Origin: Leptidea sinapis | Taxonomy: Eukaryota; Arthropoda; Insecta; Lepidoptera; Pieridae | Reading direction: 5' to 3' | Length of the DNA: 64,000 nt | Assembly: GCF_905404315.1 (NCBI RefSeq) | Contig: NC_066310.1 | Coordinates: forward strand, 3,906,001 to 3,970,000 | In this document: piece by piece, positions 33,236 to 44,160 of the stretch | Layout of the letters: each line of letters opens with the position of its first letter | How positions within the stretch are numbered: the stretch's first letter is position 1 | Made by a program: the position numbers and the translations under genes | Notes under the pieces: model-generated | Told to the model about the DNA's origin: nothing | Databases searched by the model: none | What the model saw: only the letters and a program-made list of their open reading frames with translations

Positions 33236-35020
33236 TAAAATTAGAAAAAGTTCACAAAAAGATGCACACTTATATTATTATTGTTAGGAAAGTTACAGTT
33301 AGTGGTGATTGATGATACGTCTGCCTGTCTTACGTCACTGAGATGGTGGCCTGTCGTATTCTCAATCCCATAATCAGATAGAACTAGAGGTAAACATGTT
33401 TGCGTACAAATTTGTGTAAATAAAAGTTAGGAGCAAGTTTAAAAGTGGAGACAAATATGTAGGAACCTTATCTAAGTTTGCCAGTCACAAGCCAAGACCA
33501 CAGTTACTATAATAGTCTTAATAATAATAATATTGAGAAATAATAAAAGGTACCAATCGAGTAAGGAGACCAAATTAAAATTCTGCTGGTGCCTGAAGCA
33601 TAAGATATTATTTTCAACATTGAATTTGGATATATTATACTCAAAACAAAATAACGAATTTTTTAAATTCGTATTTGAAACTAGGTTAACATAATAAATA
33701 CATCTGGTAACTATGCAGTTTCTATGTGTCATTAGACAGTGATAGCCGGACTAAAAAAGGACGTTAGACTTTAATTTTGATATAGGAATAACAATACAAG
33801 TTTTTGTTTTGCTCGATAGACGTACATACAACTATTGCCCCAAAAGTATAAAAGCGTATAGCTTGTATTTCTTTATATGGTTTCAAATTTTATTTTCCAT
33901 TCCTATTATTTTTATCTCAGTTTATATAAAATAGAGTTACATACAGTTTCAACATTTCATCTGGTAATATGTTTTTAATTTAATTCACGTGCGGTGAGTC
34001 TATTCCACCGATGGGTGATGTTGCAACAACGATGTTGAAACAAGATGTTGTTTGATACCAGTTATAAAAATTGCTGTATCGTTTCTATCTTTATGTCGTC
34101 AACCAATGATTTTAATTTCAAAATATGAGCAACTCGTCTCGAGTGTACAATATTTGTGTCCAGGGAAACCAATCTTAACTAGTTAATAAAGTCATTAAAA
34201 CGTCTTCATAATGGTACCAAGGCATTTGTTTAATTAGTATTGTTTTCGCACTAGATCAATTTATGGTGCTAGGCTCTATGTGGGTCGCGTTTGAATTGGT
34301 TATTACATAATATAGGATATGAGCCAGTTTATTTAAATATGTTGGGTAATAACAATATATGGAGTTTTGAGATATATTATACATTTAAATACAGTGTACT
34401 TCAGTTTTGTAACCACTGTAATAAACAGTACTCGTATCGCTTACTATCAGGTAATTTCTTGCTTGTCTCGTCACTAATTGTTTTTCTTTTTCATAGGCTT
34501 CTTTTTTTAACAAAATTTCGATACGATTAAATTTATAATTTAAGTAGCTTGACGATGATCGCTCCATTCACAATCTAAGGTATCAAAGAAAGTAATTTAT
34601 ATTATATTAACCTTCGCCTCAAAAATGTCTATAAAAAATCATATGAATTTGTTTATTAATACTGCTTTACTCACGTTTTATCGGTGTGGGTACCGACTTA
34701 TTTCATACCATTCGGAGGTCCTTCATCAGGGTGAATGTGGTGGGTTCGCGATAACATCCTACCTCTTACTGCGGACTTGGGCTCGTAGTGCGCGGCTGGA
34801 CATGCCGGGGGCACATACATCGCCCCACAAAAGACTTACTTACTCGACTAAACCGAGAATTATTGTTAACGTTTGTTGCTAACTTACACGTAAACCAAGT
34901 CTATGTTTGTTTTCGGTGTGAATCTTGTGCTTATCTCAGTTGCTAGTAAATTCACTAATGTGCTTATGTATATACATAACATTATCAAGAAATAAACTTT
35001 TATCATCGCGGAATTTTAAC
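33236..35020. other. Intron 3 sequence, mostly unassigned
   Basis: A scrap at 34815-34855 (tcgccccacaaaagacttac) matches LINE-C inverted. Otherwise AT-rich with no supported gene. Confidence 0.35.
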
Positions 35021-35620
35021 ATTGTAAGTATTATGACGGGTACTCACGATATATATGTTATTAATTTGATGCCAATATTTCGATCCAATAGCATGAATCG
35101 TGGTCACGACTGAACTGCGGAGGAACACATCAGCGCAGTCAAAAATAACGATCCTAAAAAATCTGCAATAGCCGAACACTTGCTTAAAGCCGGTACCAAC
35201 CATTGGATCAAGCTGCACAACCCACGAGTGATTTCTGCTGAACGCCAATACATCCCACGGCTTATTAGAGAAGCTATAGAAATTAAAAATCATCCTAACA
35301 ATTTTTATAGGGAGGATGGTTTTAGGCTAGCGCAAACATGGAATCCCGTGGTCTCTCTCTACAGTACGAATGCAACAAAAAGATCCGAAAGTATGGACGT
35401 CGTCAGTAGTTTGTGTCGTGAATTAGGGAATCAAAGACCAAAACGAACTAGGCGCCAAGTGGACAGATTGATGTACTATTAGTGTCACGTGTGAATGTGT
35501 CAAGTGTTTCTCGCCGCATCCGCAGTTCCGTCGTGACCACGATTCATGCAATTGGATCGAAATATGGGCATTAAAATAATAATATATACATCGTGAGTAC
35601 CCGTCTTAATAATTACAATT
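35021..35620 (+). mobile_element. Penelope-like element fragment with inverted ends
   Basis: The 3' non-coding sequence (35519-35620: accacgattcatgcaattgg, gatcgaaatat, tcgtgagtacccgtc) occurs again inverted at 35021-35120, so about 100-bp inverted repeats flank the coding remnant. Penelope-like elements are known to occur with direct or inverted terminal copies. A solo fragment is at 15036-15170. Confidence 0.75.
35114..35482 (+). CDS. Penelope-like GIY-YIG endonuclease, C-terminal part
   Basis: Open frame of about 122 codons without start, ending in TAG at 35480-35482. It reads EEHISAVKNNDPKKSAIAEHLLKAG, then HNPRVISAERQYIPRLIREAIEIKNHPNNF, REDGFRLAQTWNPVV and a basic tail. This is the second half of the GIY-YIG nuclease of Penelope-like retroelements, with the conserved AEH, the Glu in REAIEI and the NNFxREDG...W.P signature. 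The GIY and YIG strands and the reverse transcriptase are missing. The lack of any stop or frameshift suggests a younger insertion than most relics here. It is a fragment, not a working gene. Confidence 0.8.
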   Translation, partial: TAEEHISAVKNNDPKKSAIAEHLLKAGTNHWIKLHNPRVISAERQYIPRLIREAIEIKNHPNNFYREDGFRLAQTWNPVVSLYSTNATKRSESMDVVSSLCRELGNQRPKRTRRQVDRLMYY

Positions 35621-35886
35621 ATCAAAAGTACTTGTAATCAATTATTCTTAATAACTTTTTAGCATTGACTTCACATACTGAATCTTAGTACATAAAATGT
35701 GCAAATCAACTAGTTGCAGTGCCAATTCTCTCCAACAATGCTACAAAGTCTCTTAACCCTTTGTAGGTACTTACTAACGATTTCCTTCCCAATTATTTAG
35801 AGGACGTCCAAATTGGATGTGACTTTTGTACTTTTAGTTTCGTCAACTTAATGTATAAGTTGCTTTCAATATAGTTATAATAGAGG

Positions 35887-36172
35887 TTTTTTTTTTGTAA
35901 AAATAAGGGACGAGACGTGCAGGACGTTCAGCTGATGGTAATTGATACGCCCTACCCATTACAATGCAGTGCCGCTCAGGGTTCTTGAAAAACCCAAAAA
36001 TTATGAGCGGCACTACATTTGCGCTCGTCACCATGTGACATAAGGTGTTAAGCCTCATTTGCCTGGTAATTTCACTAGCTATTACACATTACTGCTTCAC
36101 GGCAGAAATAGGCGCCGTTGTGGTACCCATAATCTAGCCGACTTCCTGTGCAAAGGAGCCTCCCACTGGTAA
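35887..36172 (-). mobile_element. S1 SINE-like element
   Basis: T-run, hairpin (gtgccgctcag and atgagcggcac), a deletion of about 25 bp in the cttcagaccgaaac block, end cctcccactggtaa. Confidence 0.85.
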
Positions 36173-36204
36173 TTAAATAAAAGTAGTAGTATTAAAAATT
36201 AAAT

Positions 36205-36350
36205 CACAGTAATGTGTAAGCATGCGACTTAACATTTTATGTCTCAAAGTGACGAGCGCAATTGTAGTGCCGCTCAGAATTTTTAGGTTTTTCAAGAACC
36301 CTGAGCGGCACTGCATAGCTTGTCTCGTCTTTTTTTCGTTTTCATTAAAA
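36205..36350 (+). mobile_element. S1 SINE-like element, short copy
   Basis: Opposite orientation to its neighbour 30 bp away; cacagtaatgtgtaagcatg, internal deletion, intact hairpin, tail cattaaaaaaaaag. Confidence 0.8.
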
Positions 36351-36699
36351 AAAAAGATATACATAATATAGTTATTATTAAAGACAAATAATAAATAAAT
36401 AAAATAATAAGCTTTTTTACTATAACTGTAGGTAATGCTTAAAAACATTAATTAACCTTCCACAATACATAGTTTCTTGAACGCTTTGTAAACTTTGCGA
36501 GAATTTCGAGATGGAAATAAAACTCAAGTGGAAGTGGATGTAGCATTCCTTTCAGTTGTTGAGACATTTCGAATAGCTTTAATTACTAAATAAAATACTT
36601 TCATTATTCGGGTATTCATAATAAGATAAAATTATATAACTTGTAGGTCACACTAAGTTTTGCGTAACTTAAAAAAAACATGTTATAACCAAAATATTA

Positions 36700-37690
36700 T
36701 GTTTATCGCTTTTCAAAATACTCGTCATTACATTTTTCCATGCGATTGAACCATTTTTTAAGCCAAGAGGACCACAGATCTGAAGGCATGTTTTCTACGT
36801 GCTGACTGAACGCTATCACTGCCTCTTCGGAATTGGTAAAAGTGAAACCTCTCATCAAATCTTTCATTTTGGGGAAAATACAGAAATCACACGGTGCTAG
36901 ATCGAGGCTATGTGCAGTATGGGTGACGAGTTGTACTTTTTCGGAAGCTAAAATTTACTTTGTTTTGGTGATCGTGTGTAAAGAAGCGTTGTCATGATGT
37001 AGGAGAACGCGGCTCTTTGGTCGTCTTTCGCGAACTTTTCTTATCACCCTGGGTAAACAAATGGTAGAATACCACTCGGCATTAACACTCTTTTGTTCTT
37101 CAAGTGGAATTGTGCAGATGGGACCCGTAGCTGAAAAAAAAAATGCGATAATTTTTTTACCAACATTTCTCGCCCATTCACAAGATTGCTGTTTTTTTCG
37201 GGTTCAAAACAATAAATCCACGTTTCGTTTCCTGTGATAATTTCATAAACAGCATTAGAATGTCCGTGGTCGTACTTAATTAGCATCTGTGAGCCCCATT
37301 CCACGCAAGCCCGCTTCTGCTCCGCTGTCAGTTCATGAGGGCTTCAACGACAACAAAGTTTCCGAACTTTCAATTAATCGTGTAAAATTTTCTGAATTTG
37401 GCTCATACCAATCTCCAATAGTCCTCGAATTGTAGGTAATCCGCGAGTTTTCTTCAATTAGCCGGTAACTTAACAGTAGACACATTATTTTCGTTGACGG
37501 CAGTTGAAGGCCGCCCTTCATGAAATTCGTAATGTAAAGAAACCTGACCTCTCTCAAATTCAGCAAACTATCGCCTCACGGTACTCAAGCAAGGCGCTTC
37601 CCTCCCAAAAGCATTTTGAAGATGAACGGCACAGTCTTGCGGATAGAGAACTATTAAAATCATTAAAAAATCATCACTTTAAAATCTTTT
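36700..37690 (-). pseudogene. mariner transposase pseudogene
   Basis: Minus-strand mariner transposase in pieces. N-terminal helix-turn-helix remains with KGGLQLPST and LIEENSRITY (37690-37380), then EWGSQMLIKYDHGHSNAVYEIITGNETWIYCF (37300-37190), HHDNASLHT (near 36985), LDLAPCDF and the C-terminal SLKKWFNRMEKC-like end near 36740. The DD34D triad is visible as N, D, D: the first catalytic Asp (GDETW in the family) is Asn. Several stops and frameshifts. TIRs were not resolved. Confidence 0.85.
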
Positions 37691-38227
37691 CGACTTAATT
37701 CCATTTGATGTGTGATAAAAACATTTGACAAATGATTTCCCGCCAATTGTTTTTTTTTTTATTACTAAGACATCTGCAAAAAGTCAAAAGATGTGTTGCC
37801 GGCTTTTACATGGGAGAATGCTTTACTCTTGAGGGTCCCTTCTAAGTCGTATCGGTTCAGGAAAGCTGCAGGCAGTAATTGAATCCACAGAGTGACTGTT
37901 TGAGGCAAGAAATTTTCTTATTAAACGACCGGTTCTAAATAATAAGGGGTCAAAGTATAAAATTGCCGTTTTATACAGAAAAAATTAAATATATTATTAC
38001 TTTTATTATTTATATAGATGTACGCTTTGCTTCACGTCCACGGTTCCGTTGAATACTAAATCACGACTTACGCTGCAGCTGGTGGTATAGTTTAATGCGA
38101 CGATGTGACCTCTTATTAATATTTATATTATCTAACGAGATCAAGATATTATGTCAATTGGAATACAACTTAACAAAGTTCCTTGCCAGTAGTGAATGTC
38201 TCTGAGATGTGTATGTTTTGGTTCCAG
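37691..38227. other. 3' end of dpr intron 3
   Basis: A degraded LINE tail may lie at 37780-37930 (ttgccggcttttacatggga). It ends in acceptor tttggttccag before exon 4. Confidence 0.4.
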
Positions 38228-38311
38228 GTTTTACACGGCGAAGGATCTGAAGATTGGACTCTACAGATCAAATTTGTTCAAAAACGTGATAATGGTACCT
38301 ACGAATGTCAG
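38228..38311 (+). CDS. dpr: dpr-family gene, coding exon 4 (end of Ig domain 1)
   Basis: Phase 0 exon of 28 codons between acceptor gttttggttccag and donor gtgagt. It reads VLHGEGSEDWTLQIKFVQKRDNGTYECQ: the DWTLQIK E-strand, the RDNGTYEC F-strand with the second disulphide cysteine, and an N-glycosylation sequon NGT. It joins exon 3 directly (DERFQ-VLH) and completes the V-type Ig fold. In dpr proteins the next residues are VST or VNT and then the second Ig domain; that exon was not found in the remaining 25.7 kb. Confidence 0.95.
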
Positions 38312-38594
38312 GTGAGTCTATAATAAAGATATAGTTATTACAAAAAAATCAAACACGTGTTGAACACTTGTTTTAAAAAAGTTCAATTGCAAATTCGTGG
38401 CTTTCTGTTATTTAGCGTCAATCTTTAGACGGCTCTTAAATAGTTAAACACTGTTTAACAAAACACGTGTCTAAGCAATGTTTAAATTATTTTTTGTAAT
38501 AACGCCGATAATGTTTAAGCTTGAACGATATAACGACTTATAAAACATTACGGAGATTTTGTTATTTGTTTTGAGCACATGTTTCTTATACAAC
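38312..38594. other. Start of dpr intron 4
   Basis: No repeat recognised; unique-looking sequence beside the exon. Confidence 0.4.
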
Positions 38595-38836
38595 CACAGT
38601 GCGATTTTCAAGGAGCTTTACTCCACGTGTAATACGTGCTGTGGAATGAGCTTCCATGTGCGGTGTTTCCGGGACGATACGACATGCGTACCTTCAAAAA
38701 AAGCGCGTACACCTTCCTTAAAGGCCGGCAACGCTCCTGTGATACCTCTGGTGTTGCAAGAGAATCTGGGCGGCGGTGATCATTTAACACCAGGTGACCC
38801 GTACGCTCGTTTGTCCTCCTTTCCCATTAAAAAAAA
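38595..38836 (+). mobile_element. LINE-A 3' end
   Basis: Last 240 bp of LINE-A: gtgcgattttcaaggagc, ggtgttgcaagagaatctgg, cgtacgctcgtttgtcctcc, tail attaaaaaaaatg. An S1 fragment follows directly. Confidence 0.85.
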
Positions 38837-39018
38837 TGTAAGCATTATTGTGTTTCGGTCTGAAGTGCGCCCTAGCTAGTGAAATTACTGGGCAAATGAG
38901 ACTTAACATCATATGTTTCAAGGTAATGAGCGCAATTGCAGTGCCGCTCAGATTTTTTGGGTTTGGTTTTTACTGCATTGTAAAGCTGCTCGTCTCCTCC
39001 CTTATTTTCATTAAAAAT
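38837..39018 (+). mobile_element. S1 SINE-like element, 5'-truncated
   Basis: Begins gtaagcattattgtgtttcg immediately after the LINE-A A-tail. The hairpin left part gtgccgctcag is present but its partner arm is mostly lost. Tail cattaaaaatg. Confidence 0.8.
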
Positions 39019-39289
39019 GTTAAATGTTAAAATAGTTAAATAAGTTAAATGTTAAAATTAAAAAAAAAACAATATTTGTCTATCGACCATTAAATGAGAT
39101 GTATGTATATACATTATTAGGAATTATTTATTATATATAGACTGTATCTCCAGAATTAAGCGGGCACCTCTGAAAATCAGTGCTGTTTCATAGCCACGGC
39201 CGTGTCACGAATAATCCTGAATCAGTGACCCATTTTTTGCATTGCACAGGAACTCTCTTATATTAAATCAATCACTATTTAAATACGTG

Positions 39290-41085
39290 CTTTTTCGGTT
39301 TGTTTTGTACTTTAGTTTTTTTGTTTAGTTTTAGAGAACAAAAAGTAGTCAGTTCGTTTTGTAGAAGTAGGGCAATACATGGAGGTTCCCTAATTATTAT
39401 TAATAATAGATTAAAATGTAAAAATAGAAGAGATATTGTTAATCTCTCTATAGAACAACTAATTGAGATAGCTTGTATAGAACTAGAGCAATTTATTATT
39501 GTAAGTGTATACCGCCCCCCCCAATGCATCATATGAACAGTTCCAACATAGATTGGAGGAGGTACTATCAAAATTTAGCAAAACCAGCAAGTCAATTATA
39601 GTGTGTGGAGATTTTAATATAAACTTGCTTGAACCTTCGGCCAATTGTACTAGCCTTAAAAATTTATTTCAAAGTTTTAATTTGTTCAATGTATTTTGGG
39701 AACCTACTAGAATCACTTCTACAACAGCAACCTGTTTAGATAATATTTTTACAAATGTTACTATTACTAGTAAACTCATAATTAATAATCTTTAGTCCGA
39801 CCATAGTGGGCAACTTGTAAAAGAAAATACAAGATTGGACAATGTCAGACCAAAAAAGGTGACGATTATACCAGTTATGGGTAGCCGTCTTGAGAGGTTT
39901 AGAAATAATTTGGTAAATGCGATACCATTTTAACACTGTGTAACTGCTAACTTTTACTATAACTTAGTCTTCAATTCCTTCTGTGAGGACTTCTTTGACA
40001 GGATTTTTACTCCAGTAACGGTGAGAGTAAAAAACAAACATTGTTTTAATGATTGGGCAACAATGGGTATCCACAAAAGTCGTAAACGCTTATATGACCT
40101 TTATTATGAGAAACATTACAATAATAGTGAAGAGTTTAGAATATATGTAAAAAAATACTCCAAGCTCTTTAAAGTAGTTTGTCATAAAGCGAAAACACGT
40201 TTCATTGCAGATAAAATTAAAAACAGTAATAATAAAGTAAAAGCGACTTGGAGTGTAATTAACAATGAAACTGGTAGATCGAATTGCCGTAACACCTCTA
40301 TCTGTTTAAATATTAATAATCGCGTTATAAATTCGGAAATAGAAATTGTAAATGAATTTGATAAATACTTCTCCGAAATCCCGATTATCACGACCAAGGA
40401 TATTATCTTCACCAAAAGCAGCATATGATATGCTTAAATTACACGTACCAGTATCTTCCATTGATTTGAATTTTAAGTATGTTACAGGTAGCGATATAAT
40501 AAAAATCTTCAAATTAATTAACCTACAAAATACAAAAGACCTATGGGGCCATTCGACTAATATTGTAAAATACATACTTGACATTATAGCACCTAAATTA
40601 GCAATAATATTTAATGAATGCATAGTTGAGGGTGTATTCCCTGACCTCATGAAATACAGCAAAGTTATACCTTTGTTTAAATCGGGCAGTTCTTTTGACC
40701 CTGCTAATTTCACACCTATCTCAGTGCTGCCTGATTTTAGTAAAATTTTTGAAAAACTTTTGCTTCAATATGCTTTATAAAAAAATGGCTCTGTCGTAAA
40801 TCCTATTACTCCACTGCTGAATATCTAAATGATCGGACAGCCTGGGACTAGATTGTGATTATTTTATAGCGATAGAAATGACTGTACAATATTGTATATT
40901 TTTATTGAAAAGAGCACAACAAAAGAATGTTGGGAGAGTTTCTTGCACAGCTTCTTCTCTCTCAGAGCGCCATTTGTTTCCGAAGCGGTAGTAGTATCTA
41001 ATAGTTATTAGAAATGACATCAAAAAGAATTCTAAAGGAATAAATTTTGAGAAAATAAATGCCTTTTATGCCTTTACTTTTATCT
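39290..41085 (+). mobile_element. LINE-B, internally deleted
   Basis: From 39300 the frames encode an APE endonuclease: SRAIHGGSLIIINN, IIVSVYRPPQ, SIIVCGDFNINLLE, then a DNIFTNV region (39300-39800). A basic linker follows (40020-40430), then the first part of a reverse transcriptase: HVPVSSIDLNFKY, LWGHSTNIVK, FPDLMKYSKVIPLFKSG, DPANFTPISVLPDFSKIFEKLLLQY (40430-40775). At 40776 it jumps to the C-terminal KCFIKKWL...YYSTAEYLND part and a 3' UTR ending gccttttatgcctttacttt. The palm with the catalytic Asp pair is deleted. Several stops and frameshifts also occur. Confidence 0.85.
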
Positions 41086-41089
41086 TATT

Positions 41090-41540
41090 ACTAGCTGAAC
41101 CAGCAAACGTTGTATTGCCATATAAAGTAATAAAAAAAATCAATAGTTTAAATTTTTGGGGTAAAAAAAAATAGACTACGACCGATTCTCAGACCTATCA
41201 AATATATCGTACTACAATATTCATTATATTCGATTGCCATCTTGCAACTTTATTGCGTAATTGTGTATGAAATAGAATATATAAAAATCGAATATATAAA
41301 ATAATATTAAAATCGCGATACAAAAATAGGTGTTGATCGTAAACAGGTGAAAATTTGAAGTTGTATGTATTTTTAATGTTGGATCATACTAAAATTAAAA
41401 TAAAAAAAATTGTCAAAAAAAATATAAAAAAATATTTAGCGGTAGATAATAGATGTTGGCTGATTCTCAGACCTACCCGATATAAACACAAATTTTCAAA
41501 CAAATTGGTGCAGCCGTTTCGGAGGAGTTTGGTAACAAAC
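41090..41540 (-). mobile_element. Helitron-like element, second subfamily
   Basis: Starts ctagctgaaccagcaaacgttgtattgcc (3' end inverted), with two partial copies of the gattctcagacctacc block at 41185 and 41463, so it may be two elements or an internal duplication. Confidence 0.7.
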
Positions 41541-41713
41541 ACGAGAATTTTATATATTTGTTATCTTTTTATATTAAGTGTATCCTGTGAGTTGAGTGTT
41601 GTTGTTGAGTGAGTTGTGTTTTGTGAAACAAATGTTTTCCTTTCTTTCTTTCTTCTTTAATTTTTGTCACTTAAGGTTGAAATATTAACACAACTAGGAT
41701 GATAGTATTTGGA

Positions 41714-42018
41714 TTTTTTTATAATGAAAATAAAGGACGCGACGAGCAGGACGTTCAGCTGATAGTAATTGATACGCCCTGCCAATTACAATTCAAAGCC
41801 GCTCGGGATTTTTGAAAAATCACAAAATTCTGAGCGGCACTACAAATCCGTTCGTCACCTTGAAACGCAAGATATTAGGTCTCATTTGTCCAGTAATTTC
41901 ACTAGCTACAGACTGAAACACAGTAATGTTTACACATTACTGCTTCACGGCAGATATAGGCGCCGTTGTGGTATCCATAATCTAGCCGGCATCCTGTGCA
42001 AAGCAGCCTCCCACTGGT
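41714..42018 (-). mobile_element. S1 SINE-like element
   Basis: T-run, gaaaataaaggacgcgacg, hairpin with a mismatched left arm (agccgctcggg), end cctcccactggtaa. Confidence 0.85.
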
Positions 42019-42309
42019 AACCTCATATAATATCAGACTTTCTCGAATTAATTGTTACCCGTTATTTCGCATTAAGAAGCGGCCCCAATCACGTACATCT
42101 AGCATAAAGCAATTAGAGTCATAGCATCTGCATTATCAAGTTACGCATAAGTAACGATGCCATGAATCACTTACGATAATTCGATGTAGGTCGATAAGAT
42201 ATTGACTAGTCCTCGACAGTGAGCGAATTATCGAACCATTGTCTTGTGTTTAACATTAATCACATTACGTGCTTGATTCTATAACCTCAGTGAGTTAGAA
42301 ATCTTAATA

Positions 42310-43078
42310 TACAGGGTATCCCAAAGTTATGGGACATGAAGGGAAAGTACCTTAAATATCGAAGATATCGTCTGGGAATCGAACCGAATGAAATGTAAAA
42401 AAAAACACCCCTCCTTTTATAATGCCAATCGAAAGAATGGCCAAAAACTAATAGCTCTTCTTAAGTAACATAGTATTTTAAAAGAAAGGAACAACATAAA
42501 ATGAATGTTTTCCTACTTGGATTGGTACGAAGGGACCGATTAGATGGCCGGCCAGATCCCCGGACCTTACACCATTAGATTTCTTCTTTTGGTGATACGT
42601 GAAAGATATGCTATACAAAAAACGATACGAGAACTTGGGCAAGTTACAAACAGAATTGTGCCATATCATATCGAGTATTCACCATAAAGTGATAAGAAAA
42701 TCAACAGGCGCGGACTCATTAAAAGATTGGCGATTTGCGTAAGACAAGAGGGATCACATTTTGAGCATTTAATTAATTAACAATAATTTTCCAAAAAAAT
42801 ACCCACTTAATAGACAACTTTCTTTTAACGTACTATGTTACTTAAGAAGAGTTATTAGTTTTTGGCCATTCTTTCGATTGGCATCATAAGAGTAGGGGTG
42901 TTTTTTTTACATTTAAGTCGGTTCGATTCCCAGACGAGGCAAGTAATTTTTAGAAAATCTTTGAATGGAGAATTACTAACTTTTAAAAATAACATAAAGT
43001 CTTCTTTCAGTAAAATAGCCTATCGTCGATATTTAAGGTACTTTCTCTTCATGTCCCATAACTTTGGGACAGCCTGTA
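42310..43078. mobile_element. DNA transposon remnant with long TIRs
   Basis: Termini tacagggtatcccaaagtta and taactttgggacagcctgta are complementary and lie beside TA dinucleotides. The inverted repeats extend inward about 180 bp (gccaatcgaaagaatggcca at 42424 and its complement at 42868-42887). The right arm has about 85 bp (near 42935-43018) absent from the left. In the middle, frames read RWPARSPDLTPLDFFFW, the third catalytic block of a mariner/Tc-type DDE transposase. Only this last piece is left. Confidence 0.8.
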
Positions 43079-43120
43079 TATAAATCCAGGGTGTTTCCAA
43101 ATCCTGATGTTTGTTTCCAG

Positions 43121-43635
43121 TGAACTCCTAAACTAATGAACTAATTTTAATGGGGATTTGCACTTTAGTCCAACTTGAGAGATAGGATAGTTTTTATTTC
43201 GATGTAGAACCCAAAATGAAATCCAATATTTGATTACCGCCTTCAAAAAAGGAGGAGGTTCTCAATTCGTCGGTATGTTTTTTTTATGTTTGTTAACTCA
43301 AAACTTTCGACTGGGTGAACCGATTTTGACGATTCTTTTTTTTATTTGAAAGCTGGTGGTTTCTGTACATTGTCTGATAATGGCATCCATGAGAAAACCA
43401 TAAAAGTCTTAAATTTGCTTTGATTACAAAAATAACAATAATCGTAACTAGAATTAGATTAATTAATAAGATTGTATAAAAATACGCAATTATTTTTATA
43501 CTTTTTAGTGCATATTATATCTACAGTTTTGGAATAGAGAGAATTTATTAACAGTTCTGCTTTGAAACAATTTCATTATAACAACAGAGATCATATCTTA
43601 CTTAAACATTCGTGATATTATGTCAGCGTCAGCTA
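43121..43635 (+). repeat. Helitron-associated dispersed repeat
   Basis: Contains gtgaactcctaaactaatga (also at 63856), the caattcgtc/cgactgggtgaacc core (also at 17212) and ends gcgtcagctagtag like a Helitron 3' end. Probably one composite element. Confidence 0.6.
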
Positions 43636-43867
43636 GTAGAAATGTATTTATTTACCATAGTGTTATTACCATAGGAGTGACAATAATATAACAAGTTGCA
43701 AGAACTGAAAAGAAACTACCAGCCCATCTTTTAAATCACATAACAACATAGGCATACTAAATATAATATTATACAATTTTAGGTGGCCTTCGCAGAGCCA
43801 GATTAAAACCATGCATCATTATTTATTACTTATATTTTTTTAAATTTGTGCTCAGTGAGTCCAAATG

Positions 43868-43899
43868 ATACCAGACAGGATTATTATCCTGTCTGGTAT
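43868..43899. repeat. Perfect 14-bp hairpin
   Basis: Arms ataccagacaggat and atcctgtctggtat are exact complements around the loop tatt. It lies just before a LINE C-terminal fragment. Confidence 0.8.
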
Positions 43900-43904
43900 T
43901 TTAT

Positions 43905-44160
43905 TGTAAAGTTGAAGAAAGAATGACTTATCAAATATATAAGGCAAGCGTGTGTGGGCAAGTCGATCGCGGGAGACCTCGTAGAACATTCGTCGACCAA
44001 ATTGGGGACGTTTTGAGAAAAGGAAAGGTCCGAAGCACCCGCAACCGGTAAAGTGTAATGAATGTATATAAAGCGCGTGAGGTTTCTAAGGATAGAAGCA
44101 AATGGCATTCTATTGTCTCTGCCTACCACGACGGGAACAAGGCGTGTGTGTGTGTGAATA
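43905..44160 (+). mobile_element. LINE C-terminal fragment
   Basis: The frame reads CGQVDRGRPRRTFVDQIGDVLRKGKVRSTRNR, a stop, then YKAREVSKDRSKWHSIVSAYHDGNKACVC, which I recognise as the C-terminal tail of a Lepidoptera LINE protein. It ends in (GT)n at 44146-44156. Confidence 0.65.

Noticed and set aside
35519..35620. Hammerhead ribozyme in the Penelope-like end
   Set aside because: Such ribozymes are known in these elements, and a GAAA is present, but I could not find a CTGANGA core on either strand.
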